55,475 nucleotides of DNA from Bacteroidales bacterium UBA2800. Its GTDB lineage: Bacteria > Bacteroidota > Bacteroidia > Bacteroidales > Paludibacteraceae. Each line of letters opens with the position of its first letter. The first letter of the stretch is position 1. The notes under the pieces are model-generated. The model made no database searches. It was not told the DNA's origin and saw only the letters and a program-made list of their open reading frames with translations. Where the stretch lies: the NCBI GenBank assembly GCA_002351925.1, contig DEHM01000023.1, forward strand, positions 41,380 through 96,854, given 5' to 3'. The translations under genes and the position numbers were made by a program. Positions 1 through 8,417 of the stretch are shown here, piece after piece.

Positions 1-21
1 AACCGACTGAGCTAAGGAAGC
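1..21 (-). tRNA. tRNA, 5' part only (cut by window edge)
   Basis: Read on the minus strand, this is the first 21 nt of a tRNA: a 7-nt acceptor strand GCTTCCT, then T8-A9, the D-stem GCTC and the start of the D-loop with AGTCGGTT. The anticodon lies outside the window, so the isotype is unknown. A canonical promoter sits upstream at 67-97 on the minus strand. Confidence 0.8.
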
Positions 22-66
22 ATCATTTTTTCGCCCGAAGACGTGCTTCATTTTCGAAAGCGGGTG

Positions 67-97
67 CAAAAGTACTGCTTTTTTTTTATATACGCAA
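67..97 (-). promoter_or_regulatory. Promoter of the partial tRNA
   Basis: On the minus strand TTGC (97 to 94) is followed 23 nt later by TACTTTTG (74 to 67). This is the Bacteroidota -33/-7 arrangement with the same 23-nt start-to-start spacing as the other promoters of this window. Confidence 0.8.
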
Positions 98-118
98 GTT
101 TTTTTCAAAAAAAATTCG

Positions 119-126
119 TATCTTTG
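119..126 (+). promoter_or_regulatory. -7 element for the PfkB kinase operon
   Basis: TATCTTTG matches TAnnTTTG and lies 48 nt before the ATG at 174. No clean TTG element is seen at the expected -33 position, so only the -7 half is supported. Confidence 0.55.
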
Positions 127-173
127 CAAAGTTTTTTGATATTTAACCCGTTTTTGGTATAAAAAAGAGCAAA

Positions 174-1178
174 ATGAAGAAGGTTTTAGGTCTAGGCAAT
201 GCACTAACAGACATCCTCTTGCAGGTCAGCGAGGATGACTTGCGCGAACTTGGTTTCCCTAAAGGTAGTATGAACCTCATCACGATGAAGCAGGCGGAAG
301 AGATTCAGTTCCGTTTTGCCTCGGTGCGCAAACATATGGTGGCGGGCGGTTCTGCCAGCAACACCATCAACTGTATCGCTGCGCTGGGAGGTAAAACCGC
401 GTTCATCGGCAAGATCGGTAACGACGAAGTGGGTGATTTCTACCGCGAAGATATGATCAAGAATGGTGTCAAACCTATCCTGCTGCTCAGCCAGAACGCC
501 ATGTCCGGTTGTTCGATCGTGCTCATCACCCCCGACGGAGAACGTACATTCGCTACCTATCTGGGCGCGGCTGCCGAACTGTGTGCCGACGATATTCAGA
601 AGGATGCCTTCAACGGATACGACATCTTCCATATTGAGGGATATCTCGTGCAAAACCACGACTTGATAGAGAAAGCTATCCGCCTGGCTAAGGAAGCCGG
701 ATGTATGATTTCGCTCGACCTTGCTTCCTATAACGTCATCAACGAGAACCACGCTTTCCTCAAAGGACTCGTCAAACAGTATGTAGACATCGTCTTTGCC
801 AACGAGGATGAGTCGTTTGCCTATACCCACCTCAACCCGCAGGAAGCTGTACAGATGATTGCCGAGCAATGCGACATCGCCGTTGTCAAAGTGGGTAAGA
901 ACGGCTCCTACGTACAGCAGGGTAGTACCCGCCACCATATAGGCGCTATAACCACCAGTTGTACCGATTCCACCGGTGCCGGCGACCTCTTTGCAGGCGG
1001 ATTCCTCCATGCACTCAGCGACGGTTTCGACATCCGACGCTGTGCCGAGATAGGTACTATAGCTGCCGGACGAGTAGTGGAGATAGTGGGTACCAAACTC
1101 AGCGAAGAGACATGGGACGAGATACGCCGTATATGCGCACTCTACCGCGGATTCCTCCAGAAATACGATCGACAATAA
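174..1178 (+). CDS. PfkB-family carbohydrate/adenosine kinase
   Basis: A 334-aa ribokinase-like kinase that should transfer phosphate from ATP to a sugar or nucleoside in the cytosol. The N-terminal GNALTD segment, the GGSASNT glycine motif near residue 58 and the signature DSTGAGD near residue 265 (catalytic Asp and anion hole) are all present. Overall organisation resembles bacterial adenosine/sugar kinases of the PfkB family, but the substrate cannot be read from sequence alone. It is the first gene of a + strand run that continues with plsC, 24 bp downstream. The whole family length is present and nothing looks broken. Confidence 0.9.
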   Translation: MKKVLGLGNALTDILLQVSEDDLRELGFPKGSMNLITMKQAEEIQFRFASVRKHMVAGGSASNTINCIAALGGKTAFIGKIGNDEVGDFYREDMIKNGVKPILLLSQNAMSGCSIVLITPDGERTFATYLGAAAELCADDIQKDAFNGYDIFHIEGYLVQNHDLIEKAIRLAKEAGCMISLDLASYNVINENHAFLKGLVKQYVDIVFANEDESFAYTHLNPQEAVQMIAEQCDIAVVKVGKNGSYVQQGSTRHHIGAITTSCTDSTGAGDLFAGGFLHALSDGFDIRRCAEIGTIAAGRVVEIVGTKLSEETWDEIRRICALYRGFLQKYDRQ

Positions 1179-1181
1179 AAC

Positions 1182-1209
1182 CACAAATCACAAATTACAA
1201 ATATGAAAT
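1182..1209 (+). repeat. Heptanucleotide array (CACAAAT) x4
   Basis: CACAAAT, CACAAAT, TACAAAT and ATGAAAT follow each other with period 7. The array fills the gap between the kinase stop codon and plsC, and its fourth unit contains the plsC start codon. Confidence 0.75.
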
Positions 1210-1913
1210 TCTTTTACGTACTCTACCAATATCTCATCGCCTGGCCACTCTTAGTCGTGCTGACGATATTTACGGCTGTCTTCACAATCATCTTTGTGCC
1301 GTTCCGCAATGCGGAGTTTGTGCATAAGGAGCAGCAGTTCTGGTCACGCTCGTTCTTCTGGCTTATGCTCCTGCCAGTCTCGGTCGATGGCGCAGAGAAT
1401 ATCAAACCCGGACAGAGCTATGTCTTTGTGGCCAACCATCAGTCGATGTTCGACGTGTGGTTGGTCTACGGATGGCTGCCCGTCATCTTCAAATGGCTGA
1501 TGAAGGCTGAACTGCGCAAAGTGCCGTTTGTAGGAACAGCCTGCAAGGCTGCCGGCCATATCTTCGTCGACCGTCGCAACGCCAAAGCGGCCATGGAGAG
1601 CCTCAAAAACGTGGAGAAACAACTGACTGGCGGTGTATGTACCGTCATCTTCCCCGAGGGTACACGTAGCAGCAACGGTGAGACAGGACGCTTCAAACGC
1701 GGCGCTTTCCAGATAGCGCTCGACCTCGGATTGCCCGTCATTCCCCTCTCGCTCAGCGGCTGTTTCGATGTGATGCCAAAGGGTGCACTGGCTGTACGCC
1801 GACACGCTGTACATATGCATATAGGCCAACCTATCGATCTCAAGCAATATGCCGATCCTAACGAAGCCATCGAGGCCGTACGCAACATGGTCATCTCGGG
1901 AATCAAAAAATAG
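1203..1913 (+). CDS. plsC: 1-acyl-sn-glycerol-3-phosphate acyltransferase
   Basis: A 236-aa membrane-associated acyltransferase that makes phosphatidic acid from lysophosphatidic acid in phospholipid synthesis. It has a hydrophobic N-terminus (about residues 8-33), the catalytic NHxxxxD motif as NHQSMFD at residues 78-84, and the substrate-binding FPEGTRSS block near residue 150. The length is typical of the PlsC family. The start ATG at 1203 lies inside a heptanucleotide array. The gene is followed after 27 bp by holB. Confidence 0.93.
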   Translation: MKFFYVLYQYLIAWPLLVVLTIFTAVFTIIFVPFRNAEFVHKEQQFWSRSFFWLMLLPVSVDGAENIKPGQSYVFVANHQSMFDVWLVYGWLPVIFKWLMKAELRKVPFVGTACKAAGHIFVDRRNAKAAMESLKNVEKQLTGGVCTVIFPEGTRSSNGETGRFKRGAFQIALDLGLPVIPLSLSGCFDVMPKGALAVRRHAVHMHIGQPIDLKQYADPNEAIEAVRNMVISGIKK

Positions 1914-1914
1914 T

Positions 1915-1934
1915 AAACCGTCAAACCGTTAAGA
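1915..1934 (+). repeat. Short tandem repeat AAACCGTN in the plsC-holB gap
   Basis: AAACCGTC and AAACCGTT are followed by a degenerate third unit beginning AAGAG, with period 8. The repeat occupies the gap between the plsC TAG and the holB GTG. It resembles the heptanucleotide arrays but has only two good units. Confidence 0.4.
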
Positions 1935-1940
1935 GATCAG

Positions 1941-3104
1941 GTGCTGTTCAGCGAGATCATAGGACACGATGTGCTCAAAAGCCAGATGCGTCTCTCCGCA
2001 CGCGAGGGACGTATTCCCCATGCACAACTGCTGACCGGTAAAGCCGGTATCGGAAAATTGCGACTGGCACTCGCCTACGCCCAGTATATCAACTGCCCTC
2101 ATCGCACCGAACAAGACAGCTGCGGACAGTGTCCTACCTGCTTGCAATATAGCCGCCTGCAACATCCAGACCTCCATTTCGTCTTCCCTATCGTCAAGAC
2201 CGATGCAGGCGACACATGCGACGCCTTTATGGAACCCTGGCGAGACATCATCCTCCACCAAGGCTATTTCGACCTCGATGACTGGTATCGCCAACTCGGC
2301 GTGGAGACCAAACAGGGTATCATCTACGAGAAAGAGAGTGCAGAGATATTGCGCAAGTTGAGTCTCAAAGCCTTTGGTGACGGCTACAAAGTGATGATCA
2401 TCTGGCAGCCCGAGAAGATGAACGCCACCTGTGCCAACAAGCTGCTCAAACTACTGGAAGAGCCTCCTCAACGCACTGTTTTTCTGCTGGTTAGCGAACA
2501 TCCGGAACAACTGCTATCCACTATCCAGTCGCGTGTACAGATCCTGCCCGTAGCTGCACTTCCCGAGTCCACTATCGCCGAATCGCTTATCCGCGACGGC
2601 GTACCGACCTCGGAAGCCGGCAACATCGCGCGTATCGCCAACGGCAGTTACCTGCAAGCACGAAAAATAGCCAATCAGACGGAAGAGAACCAACGGGAAT
2701 TACACGATTTCATCGAGCTTTTCCGCGATGCCTACACCATCGGCGTCATTCGCGATCCGCAGAAGAAATACGACTCCCTCTGCCGCCTGCGTCAGTGGAG
2801 TATCGACATGGCAGATAGCAAAGTGGGACGGGAGAAACAGAAGCATTTTCTCCAGTATGCCCAGCAGCAGGTACGCGAGAACTATATCCGCAATTTCGGA
2901 CAACAGCAACTCAACTACCAACTCAGCGCCGAACAGGAGTTCTCCGTCAAGTTTGCGCCCTTTATCCACAGCGGTAACGTGGAACAGATTATGAACCAAC
3001 TGGCGCTGGCCGAACGACAAATAGAACAAAACGGCAATGCAAAGATGATTTTCTTTGATCTCTGCCTGCAAATGATAGTACTGATAAAACAAAAGAAAGC
3101 ATGA
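1941..3104 (+). CDS. holB: DNA polymerase III delta' subunit
   Basis: A 387-aa AAA+ clamp-loader subunit. It has the N-terminal IIGHDVLKSQM start, a P-loop-like GKAGIGK near residue 33 ending in Leu instead of Ser/Thr (delta' subunits do not hydrolyse ATP), four zinc-binding cysteines in the CPHRTEQDSCGQCPTC region, and the LLKLLEEPP stretch typical of clamp loaders. The start is a GTG; upstream in-frame codons reach the plsC stop with no ATG. It overlaps the next gene by 4 nt, indicating translational coupling. Confidence 0.9.
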   Translation: MLFSEIIGHDVLKSQMRLSAREGRIPHAQLLTGKAGIGKLRLALAYAQYINCPHRTEQDSCGQCPTCLQYSRLQHPDLHFVFPIVKTDAGDTCDAFMEPWRDIILHQGYFDLDDWYRQLGVETKQGIIYEKESAEILRKLSLKAFGDGYKVMIIWQPEKMNATCANKLLKLLEEPPQRTVFLLVSEHPEQLLSTIQSRVQILPVAALPESTIAESLIRDGVPTSEAGNIARIANGSYLQARKIANQTEENQRELHDFIELFRDAYTIGVIRDPQKKYDSLCRLRQWSIDMADSKVGREKQKHFLQYAQQQVRENYIRNFGQQQLNYQLSAEQEFSVKFAPFIHSGNVEQIMNQLALAERQIEQNGNAKMIFFDLCLQMIVLIKQKKA

Positions 3105-4180
3105 AGAAATATACTGTAGCCAACGACAATAATCAACTCGGAGCTGCGGCTACCAAACGCAATTCCGCCCATATGCTGCCTGTCAGCGATTGGCTCAACG
3201 ACCTGCCGGAAAACACCCAACTGACTGACCTTATCGAGGTGCAGTTTAAGAACACCCGAAAGGGCTATTTCCACAATAGCCAACATCTCCCGCTGGAGAA
3301 AGGCGTTACCGTCGTCGTAGAAGCTAATCCCGGACAAGATCTCGGCGAAGTGGTGCTGACCGGAAAACTGGTGGAACTGCAGATGAAGAAAAACAACATC
3401 GATTCCTCGCGTTATGAGGTGCGACAAGTGGTGCGTATCGCTACCGAACAAGATTTCGAACGTGCTCGCCAGGCACATGCCCGCGAGCAGGAGACGATGA
3501 TCAAAGCACGCCAATTGGCCAAATCGCTCGGACTCGAGATGAAGATAGGCGATGTGGAGTATCAGGGCGACGGCACCAAAGCTATTTTCTATTATATCGC
3601 CGACGGCCGAGTAGACTTCCGCCAACTCATCAAAGTGTATGCCGACACGTTCCGTATCCGCGTGGAAATGAAGCAAATAGGTGCACGCCAAGAGGCAGGT
3701 CGAATAGGCGGAACAGGCCCGTGCGGACGCGAACTGTGTTGCTCCACGTGGATGATGAATTTCTCTTCCGTAGGCACCGGTGCTGCGCGTATCCAGAATA
3801 TCTCGCCTAATCCGCAGAAACTGGCAGGAATGTGCGCAAAATTGAAGTGTTGTCTCAACTACGAAGTGCCTGTCTACGAAGATGCTGTCAAGCTGCTGCC
3901 GTCACGCCATATCGAACTGGAGACCAAAGATGCTACCTGGTATTTCTTCTCGTCCGACCCGCTGGCTAAGACCGTCACCTATTCGTCCGACCCGCAACAT
4001 GCCGGCAATCTCACCACGCTCAGCGCTGCACGCGCGCACGAGATAATAGCTATGAACCGACGCGGAGAGAAACCCGACACCCTCGAGGGCACACGCGCTG
4101 TCTCCACCGAGATAGGCTATCAGACCGGCCACGGCGACGTCACACGTTTTGATAAAAAGAAAAAACACCACAGAAGATGA
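3101..4180 (+). CDS. PSP1 domain protein (RicT/YaaT-like)
   Basis: A 359-aa cytosolic protein of the PSP1/RicT family. The diagnostic cysteine-rich core is present: GGTGPCGRELCCSTW near residues 202-216 and AKLKCCLNYE near residue 246. In Bacillus the RicT protein works with RicA/RicF as an Fe-S containing complex controlling RNase Y; the role in Bacteroidota is not established. The C-terminus is basic (FDKKKKHHRR). Its start overlaps holB by ATGA and its stop overlaps gldH, the gene order commonly seen in Bacteroidales. Confidence 0.85.
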   Translation: MKKYTVANDNNQLGAAATKRNSAHMLPVSDWLNDLPENTQLTDLIEVQFKNTRKGYFHNSQHLPLEKGVTVVVEANPGQDLGEVVLTGKLVELQMKKNNIDSSRYEVRQVVRIATEQDFERARQAHAREQETMIKARQLAKSLGLEMKIGDVEYQGDGTKAIFYYIADGRVDFRQLIKVYADTFRIRVEMKQIGARQEAGRIGGTGPCGRELCCSTWMMNFSSVGTGAARIQNISPNPQKLAGMCAKLKCCLNYEVPVYEDAVKLLPSRHIELETKDATWYFFSSDPLAKTVTYSSDPQHAGNLTTLSAARAHEIIAMNRRGEKPDTLEGTRAVSTEIGYQTGHGDVTRFDKKKKHHRR

Positions 4181-4632
4181 GAAAACTCTGCTATATACTG
4201 CTCCTCTGCACAACGGTCTTGACGGCTTGCTCTGTAGACACCGTCTATAGCCGTTTTGTTCCGGTTTCATCGGCTCAGTGGCATATCGACTCGACGGTAT
4301 ATTTCGATATCCCTGTCACGGATACCACCTTTACCTATCGCACTATCATCTATGTGCGGCATACCGAATGCTATCCCTATCAGAACATGTGGCTCTTTGT
4401 AGGCGACAACCTCCATCGTGACACCATCGAGTTCTATTTGGCAGACGACCGCGGACAGTGGTTAGGCGATACACACAACGGCTTTATCGAGATGCCCGTA
4501 CTCATCGACGAGAACCGCCAGTTTGCGGACACGGGAACATACCATATCGCTATTCAGCACGCTATGCGCGATACATTGTTGCGCGGAATAACGGATATAG
4601 GTATTGAAATGATACGTAATGGGAAAAAATAA
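4177..4632 (+). CDS. gldH: Gliding motility lipoprotein GldH
   Basis: A 151-aa lipoprotein. The signal peptide MRKLCYILLLCTTVLTAC ends in a lipobox with the acylated Cys at residue 18. The downstream all-beta sequence with WHIDSTVYFDIPV and MWLFVGDNL matches GldH of Bacteroidota. GldH is needed for gliding and T9SS-linked secretion in flavobacteria, but the gene is kept in many non-gliding gut species. It overlaps trmB by 14 nt. Confidence 0.85.
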   Translation: MRKLCYILLLCTTVLTACSVDTVYSRFVPVSSAQWHIDSTVYFDIPVTDTTFTYRTIIYVRHTECYPYQNMWLFVGDNLHRDTIEFYLADDRGQWLGDTHNGFIEMPVLIDENRQFADTGTYHIAIQHAMRDTLLRGITDIGIEMIRNGKK

Positions 4633-5356
4633 ACTGAAGAAATTTGCTGAGATGGAGACATTTCCCAATGTCTTTCAACCGCCGTACGAACCTATGGCGG
4701 GTCATTGGCGTGAGCGTTTTTTCCATAACGACCATCCTATCGTGCTCGAACTGGGCTGCGGACGAGGAGAATATACGGTCGGACTCGCTCGTAAGTATCC
4801 CGAGAAAAATTTCATAGGTGTCGATATAAAAGGTGCACGCATGTGGGCTGGCGCCAAACAGGCTGTAGAAGAGGGTATCCGAAATGCCGCTTTTCTGCGT
4901 ACCAACATCGAGTTTATCACCCAGTTCTTTGCCCCTGACGAGGTAGACGAGATATGGATTACCTTCTGCGACCCGCAGATGAAGAAAGCTACCAAACGGC
5001 TTACCTCCACCTATTTTATGCAGCGCTATCAACAACTCGTCAAACCTGATGGCCTGATCCATCTCAAGACCGACAGTCCTTTCCTCTATACGTATACTAC
5101 TGAGATGCTGCAGCTTAACCAGTATCCTGTTCTCTGTAACACCGCAGATTTATACGGTGAAACCGAAGAAAACAAACTTTTTGTAGATGCAAGAGCACTG
5201 CAGACCCACTATGAGAAACAGTGGCTCGATCGCGGACTCAGCATCAAATATATTGAGTGGCAACTCACCCATAAAAAAGAATGGCAGGAACCCACTATCG
5301 AAATAGAAAAGGATTCCTACCGTTCTTATGGACGAAACTATACTAGTCCTCAGTAA
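4619..5356 (+). CDS. trmB: tRNA (guanine-N7-)-methyltransferase
   Basis: A 245-aa SAM-dependent enzyme that makes m7G46 in the variable loop of tRNA. The SAM-binding motif LELGCGRGEY is near residue 43, GVDIKGARMW near 67, and the substrate motif ITFCDPQMKK near residue 118 matches the TrmB family. The ATG lies inside the gldH 3' end. It ends 6 bp from the convergent nadA stop, with no room for a terminator hairpin. Confidence 0.92.
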   Translation: MGKNKLKKFAEMETFPNVFQPPYEPMAGHWRERFFHNDHPIVLELGCGRGEYTVGLARKYPEKNFIGVDIKGARMWAGAKQAVEEGIRNAAFLRTNIEFITQFFAPDEVDEIWITFCDPQMKKATKRLTSTYFMQRYQQLVKPDGLIHLKTDSPFLYTYTTEMLQLNQYPVLCNTADLYGETEENKLFVDARALQTHYEKQWLDRGLSIKYIEWQLTHKKEWQEPTIEIEKDSYRSYGRNYTSPQ

Positions 5357-5362
5357 ATCCGC

Positions 5363-6310
5363 TTAACTCATACGGAGCATACGCTCTATCGAAGAGATAG
5401 CTTTAGCGGCTGTTTCTTTGTTTACTATCATCTCCGGTTGCTCATCTCTCAGACACGCATATACTTTCTCCAGCGTGTTCATGCGCATATATTCACACTC
5501 GTTGCAACTACATCCTACGCCCTCCGTAATCTCCGGCGGAACTGGAATAAAAGTCTTTTCCGGACACGCTTTCTGCATCTCGTGGAGTATACCGCTCTCC
5601 GTGGCGATGATGAATTGCTTTTCTTCCGAACCTATCGCATAATCCAGTAGCGCCTTGGTCGAACCAATCACATCGCTCTGCGCCAGAATAGGCGCCTTAC
5701 ACTCCGGATGGGCCAACACTTTTACGCCGGGATACTTCTTCTTAAGTTGCAGCAATGCTTCCAGCGAGAAACGGCTATGCACGTGACACGCACCGTTCCA
5801 GAGCAGCATATTCCTGCCGGTTACCGAATTGATATAGCTACCCAGGTTATAATCCGGGCCGAAAATAATCTTCTGCTCTGCAGGCAACTGGTCAATAATC
5901 TTCTTTGCGTTCGACGAAGTAACCACCACATCCGTCAGCGCTTTTACCTCTGCCGTCGTATTCACATAGCTTACCACCATATGATCCGGATGCTCCGCCT
6001 TAAACGCCGCCAGATCCTCTGCCCTACAACTGTCCGCTAACGAACAACCTGCTGCCATATCCGGCACCAGCACTTTCTTCTCCGGACACAGAATCTTCAT
6101 CGTCTCACCCATAAAGTGCACCCCACACATTATTAATATATTCGCACGTACGCGCGTAGCCTGCTGCGCTAATGCCAGACTATCACCGATGAAATCGGCA
6201 ATATCTTGTATTTCCGGACGAGTATAGTAATGCGCAAAAATCACTGCATCCTTTTCTTTTTTCAGTTGTAGTATTTGCTCCTTCAGCCGCTCTTGCTCTT
6301 CGCTAAACAT
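5363..6310 (-). CDS. nadA: Quinolinate synthase A
   Basis: A 315-aa [4Fe-4S] enzyme that condenses iminoaspartate with dihydroxyacetone phosphate to quinolinate in NAD synthesis. The conserved AHYYTRPEIQ start, the CGVHFMGE stretch, and cysteines in the MAAGCSLADSC and GCSCNECEYM segments identify the family. The length fits complete NadA. nadB and nadC are not adjacent. The 200 bp upstream is very AT-rich and shows no clear TAnnTTTG promoter. Confidence 0.95.
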   Translation of the reverse strand: MFSEEQERLKEQILQLKKEKDAVIFAHYYTRPEIQDIADFIGDSLALAQQATRVRANILIMCGVHFMGETMKILCPEKKVLVPDMAAGCSLADSCRAEDLAAFKAEHPDHMVVSYVNTTAEVKALTDVVVTSSNAKKIIDQLPAEQKIIFGPDYNLGSYINSVTGRNMLLWNGACHVHSRFSLEALLQLKKKYPGVKVLAHPECKAPILAQSDVIGSTKALLDYAIGSEEKQFIIATESGILHEMQKACPEKTFIPVPPEITEGVGCSCNECEYMRMNTLEKVYACLRDEQPEMIVNKETAAKAISSIERMLRMS

Positions 6311-6508
6311 ATAAAAATATATATAATTTAATTTTTAAAAATCTAATGGATATTATTAGCTGTTGATAGTGTAAACAACTGTCTTATATTTTTGATTTTC
6401 TATCAGTTACTGCCATTTTCCATTCTCAATGCGAATGTTAATGGTTTTGATAACTGCAATGTGGAACACGTTGTGTACTGTGTAACAATCAGCTTGTTAA
6501 TAATATGT
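6311..6508. other. AT-rich intergenic region between nadA and corA
   Basis: About 200 bp, strongly AT-rich, between nadA and the end of corA (both minus). It must contain the nadA promoter, but no canonical one is evident. A short palindrome TAACAA-TCAGC-TTGTTA lies at 6483-6499, ten bases past the corA stop; it could be a weak terminator. Confidence 0.4.
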
Positions 6509-7459
6509 TTATAACCATTTCTTTAGCCTGAAAATCAGCAGAATAAGTACTACCGACATCACCATCAGTCCCAACGCAAAAGCGTATCCGTATTCCCAGT
6601 GCAGTTCCGGCATGAAGTCGAAGTTCATGCCATACAGACTACCAATCAGGGTAGGCGGCAGGAAGATGATGTTGATCACGGTGAATATCTTGATGATCTT
6701 GTTCTGCTCAATATTGATCAAACCTAAGAATGTATCCTGCAGGTAGTCCAAACGGTCGAAACCAAATCGCGTGTAGTCAAATAGTGAGTTGATATCCTTA
6801 ATCACCATCGTCAAACGCGGACCCAGTTCCTCAGGTATAAAGTCACATTTCAGCAGATTGCTTATCACGCGCTGTTTATCCAAGATGTTCTGACGAATGA
6901 TCGTCACTTTTTCTTGCAGGTCCTTTATCTGTACCAGCAAGTCCTCGTCTACGTGGTCGTTGCTCGCCGTGATCTTTTGCGAGAGCTCGGTAATCATATC
7001 CGTCGTGTCCTCTATCAAGTCGGCATCCTTTTCCACTCGCGTCTCAAACAACGCTACCAACACATGATATCCCGTCGGGAAATTGCGGGTGTTGACAAAT
7101 AGTTTCTTAAATGTCTCGTTGAAGGTATCCAGTTCGTTGTCGCGTATAGACACCAAGATCGAGTTCTTGATGATGAAGTTAACGGGCTCCACCTCAAAAT
7201 TCGATTTCAGGAAGTTACTGTTGGCCACAATCGAGTCATCCGTCTGTATATAACGGCTCGAGAACTCAATCTCCTCCATCTCCTCGTCTTCCTGAATATC
7301 TATCTTCAGAAAACCCTCCAAGGTGTCCTCTGTCTTATCCGATACATCCAGCAGGTCAATCCAGATAATATCTTTTTTATTCAGTTCTTTCAGGGCGGAG
7401 AGCGCGCGTGCTACTTTTATCTTCTCCTTATCTTTATAGAATATTTTGATTTCCGACAT
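6509..7459 (-). CDS. corA: CorA family magnesium/divalent cation channel
   Basis: A 316-aa protein with a long cytosolic coiled-coil-rich N-terminal domain and two C-terminal membrane segments. The diagnostic pore motif YGMNF follows the first helix, and the chain ends with the basic FRLKKWL. I chose the ATG at 7459 (MSEIKIF) preceded by GAGAAAAG; a TTG start further upstream at 7471 is possible but less likely. The gene overlaps the 3' end of rsmA on the same strand, so the two are coupled. Confidence 0.93.
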   Translation of the reverse strand: MSEIKIFYKDKEKIKVARALSALKELNKKDIIWIDLLDVSDKTEDTLEGFLKIDIQEDEEMEEIEFSSRYIQTDDSIVANSNFLKSNFEVEPVNFIIKNSILVSIRDNELDTFNETFKKLFVNTRNFPTGYHVLVALFETRVEKDADLIEDTTDMITELSQKITASNDHVDEDLLVQIKDLQEKVTIIRQNILDKQRVISNLLKCDFIPEELGPRLTMVIKDINSLFDYTRFGFDRLDYLQDTFLGLINIEQNKIIKIFTVINIIFLPPTLIGSLYGMNFDFMPELHWEYGYAFALGLMVMSVVLILLIFRLKKWL

Positions 7460-8237
7460 GGCTTTTCTCAATTAAATTGGTTAGTTCAATAAATTCTTCA
7501 ACACTTAGCTGTTCCGGTCTTCGGGTCAGGAACCACTCCAGTCGTTCATTTTTGTCCATCGTCCATTGTCCATTGTCCAATATCGACTTCAGAGAGTTCC
7601 TCATCTGTTTTCGGCGTTGATTAAAGGCAGTTTTAACAACTGTTTTAAACAGCACCTCGTCGCAGTCCAACCGTCGTCGCTTGTTACGCGTCATTCGGAT
7701 AACGGCCGATTTCACTTTCGGCGGAGGATTAAACACATGTTCATCCACCGTAAACAGATATTCTATGTCGTAGTACGCCTGTAGCAGTACACTCAGTATG
7801 CCATACGCTTTGTTGCCGGGCTTCGAGGCCAACCGTTCTGCCACCTCCTTTTGTATCATGCCCGAGCACACAGGTATCCTGTCCTTATAATCCAGCACCT
7901 TGAAGAAAATCTGACTGCTGATATTATACGGATAATTACCTATTACGTTGAACTCCCCTTCCGGAATCAGTTTATCCAAATCCAGTTTCAGAAAATCACC
8001 TTCTATCAGATTCAACTCCGGATACCACTCACGCAGATAAGCGACTGACTCACGGTCAATCTCTATAGCGGTTAGGTCAATCTGTGAATTTTTGAGGAGA
8101 TATTGGGTTAAAACACCCATGCCCGGCCCGATCTCTATCGTTCGGCCCGAGCTTATGGTCTCAGCAATCTTCTGGGCGACACTCAGGTCCGTCAAGAAGT
8201 GCTGTCCCAAAAATTTTTTGGCACGTACTTGCTGCAT
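7434..8237 (-). CDS. rsmA: 16S rRNA dimethyladenosine transferase
   Basis: A 267-aa KsgA/RsmA that dimethylates two adjacent adenosines of helix 45 in 16S rRNA. KKFLGQHFL at the N-terminus, the SAM motif IEIGPGMGVLTQ, and the catalytic VIGNYPYN are all present, as is the C-terminal RPEQLSVEEFIELT block. Between IL and the WFLTRRPEQL segment there is an extra stretch (DNGQWTMDKNE) encoded by a GTCCATT heptanucleotide array; most family members are shorter there. A strong promoter precedes it. Confidence 0.95.
   Translation of the reverse strand: MQQVRAKKFLGQHFLTDLSVAQKIAETISSGRTIEIGPGMGVLTQYLLKNSQIDLTAIEIDRESVAYLREWYPELNLIEGDFLKLDLDKLIPEGEFNVIGNYPYNISSQIFFKVLDYKDRIPVCSGMIQKEVAERLASKPGNKAYGILSVLLQAYYDIEYLFTVDEHVFNPPPKVKSAVIRMTRNKRRRLDCDEVLFKTVVKTAFNQRRKQMRNSLKSILDNGQWTMDKNERLEWFLTRRPEQLSVEEFIELTNLIEKSHVGNQNIL
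7554..7581 (+). repeat. Heptanucleotide array (GTCCATT) x4 inside rsmA
   Basis: GTCCATC, GTCCATT, GTCCATT and GTCCAAT have exact period 7. The array lies within the rsmA reading frame, close to its C-terminal RPEQLSVEEF block, and encodes an extra hydrophilic segment on the minus strand. Confidence 0.85.
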
Positions 8238-8310
8238 TCTCCGCGTGATAATCGTCCATATATTACTCGTTTAGTTCCACTTAACGGGGCGCTCACCCCT
8301 TTTGCGGTTG

Positions 8311-8341
8311 CAAAAGTACTACAAATATTTGGAATACGCAA
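8311..8341 (-). promoter_or_regulatory. Promoter of rsmA-corA
   Basis: Minus strand TTGC starts at 8341 and TACTTTTG runs 8318 to 8311, giving the 23-nt spacing. The expected transcription start is about 65 nt before the rsmA ATG. Confidence 0.8.
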
Positions 8342-8358
8342 ATAAATTTGCGATTTTT

Positions 8359-8389
8359 TTGCACAATTCAGAAAAAAGCTGTACCTTTG
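8359..8389 (+). promoter_or_regulatory. Promoter of the alcohol dehydrogenase operon
   Basis: TTGC at 8359 and TACCTTTG at 8382-8389, 29 nt upstream of the ATG at 8418. The spacer contains the A-run followed by GC and GTA seen in several promoters here. Confidence 0.85.
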
Positions 8390-8417
8390 CGCACAAATCA
8401 TGCAATAATCTATCCTT

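Noticed and set aside
204..1184. Long minus-strand ORF opposite the PfkB kinase
   Set aside because: It is antisense to a complete kinase with all motifs, and its own translation shows no recognisable family.
7554..7581. Heptad arrays as CRISPR-like repeats
   Set aside because: Units are only 7 bp, contiguous and without spacers; there are no cas genes in the window.
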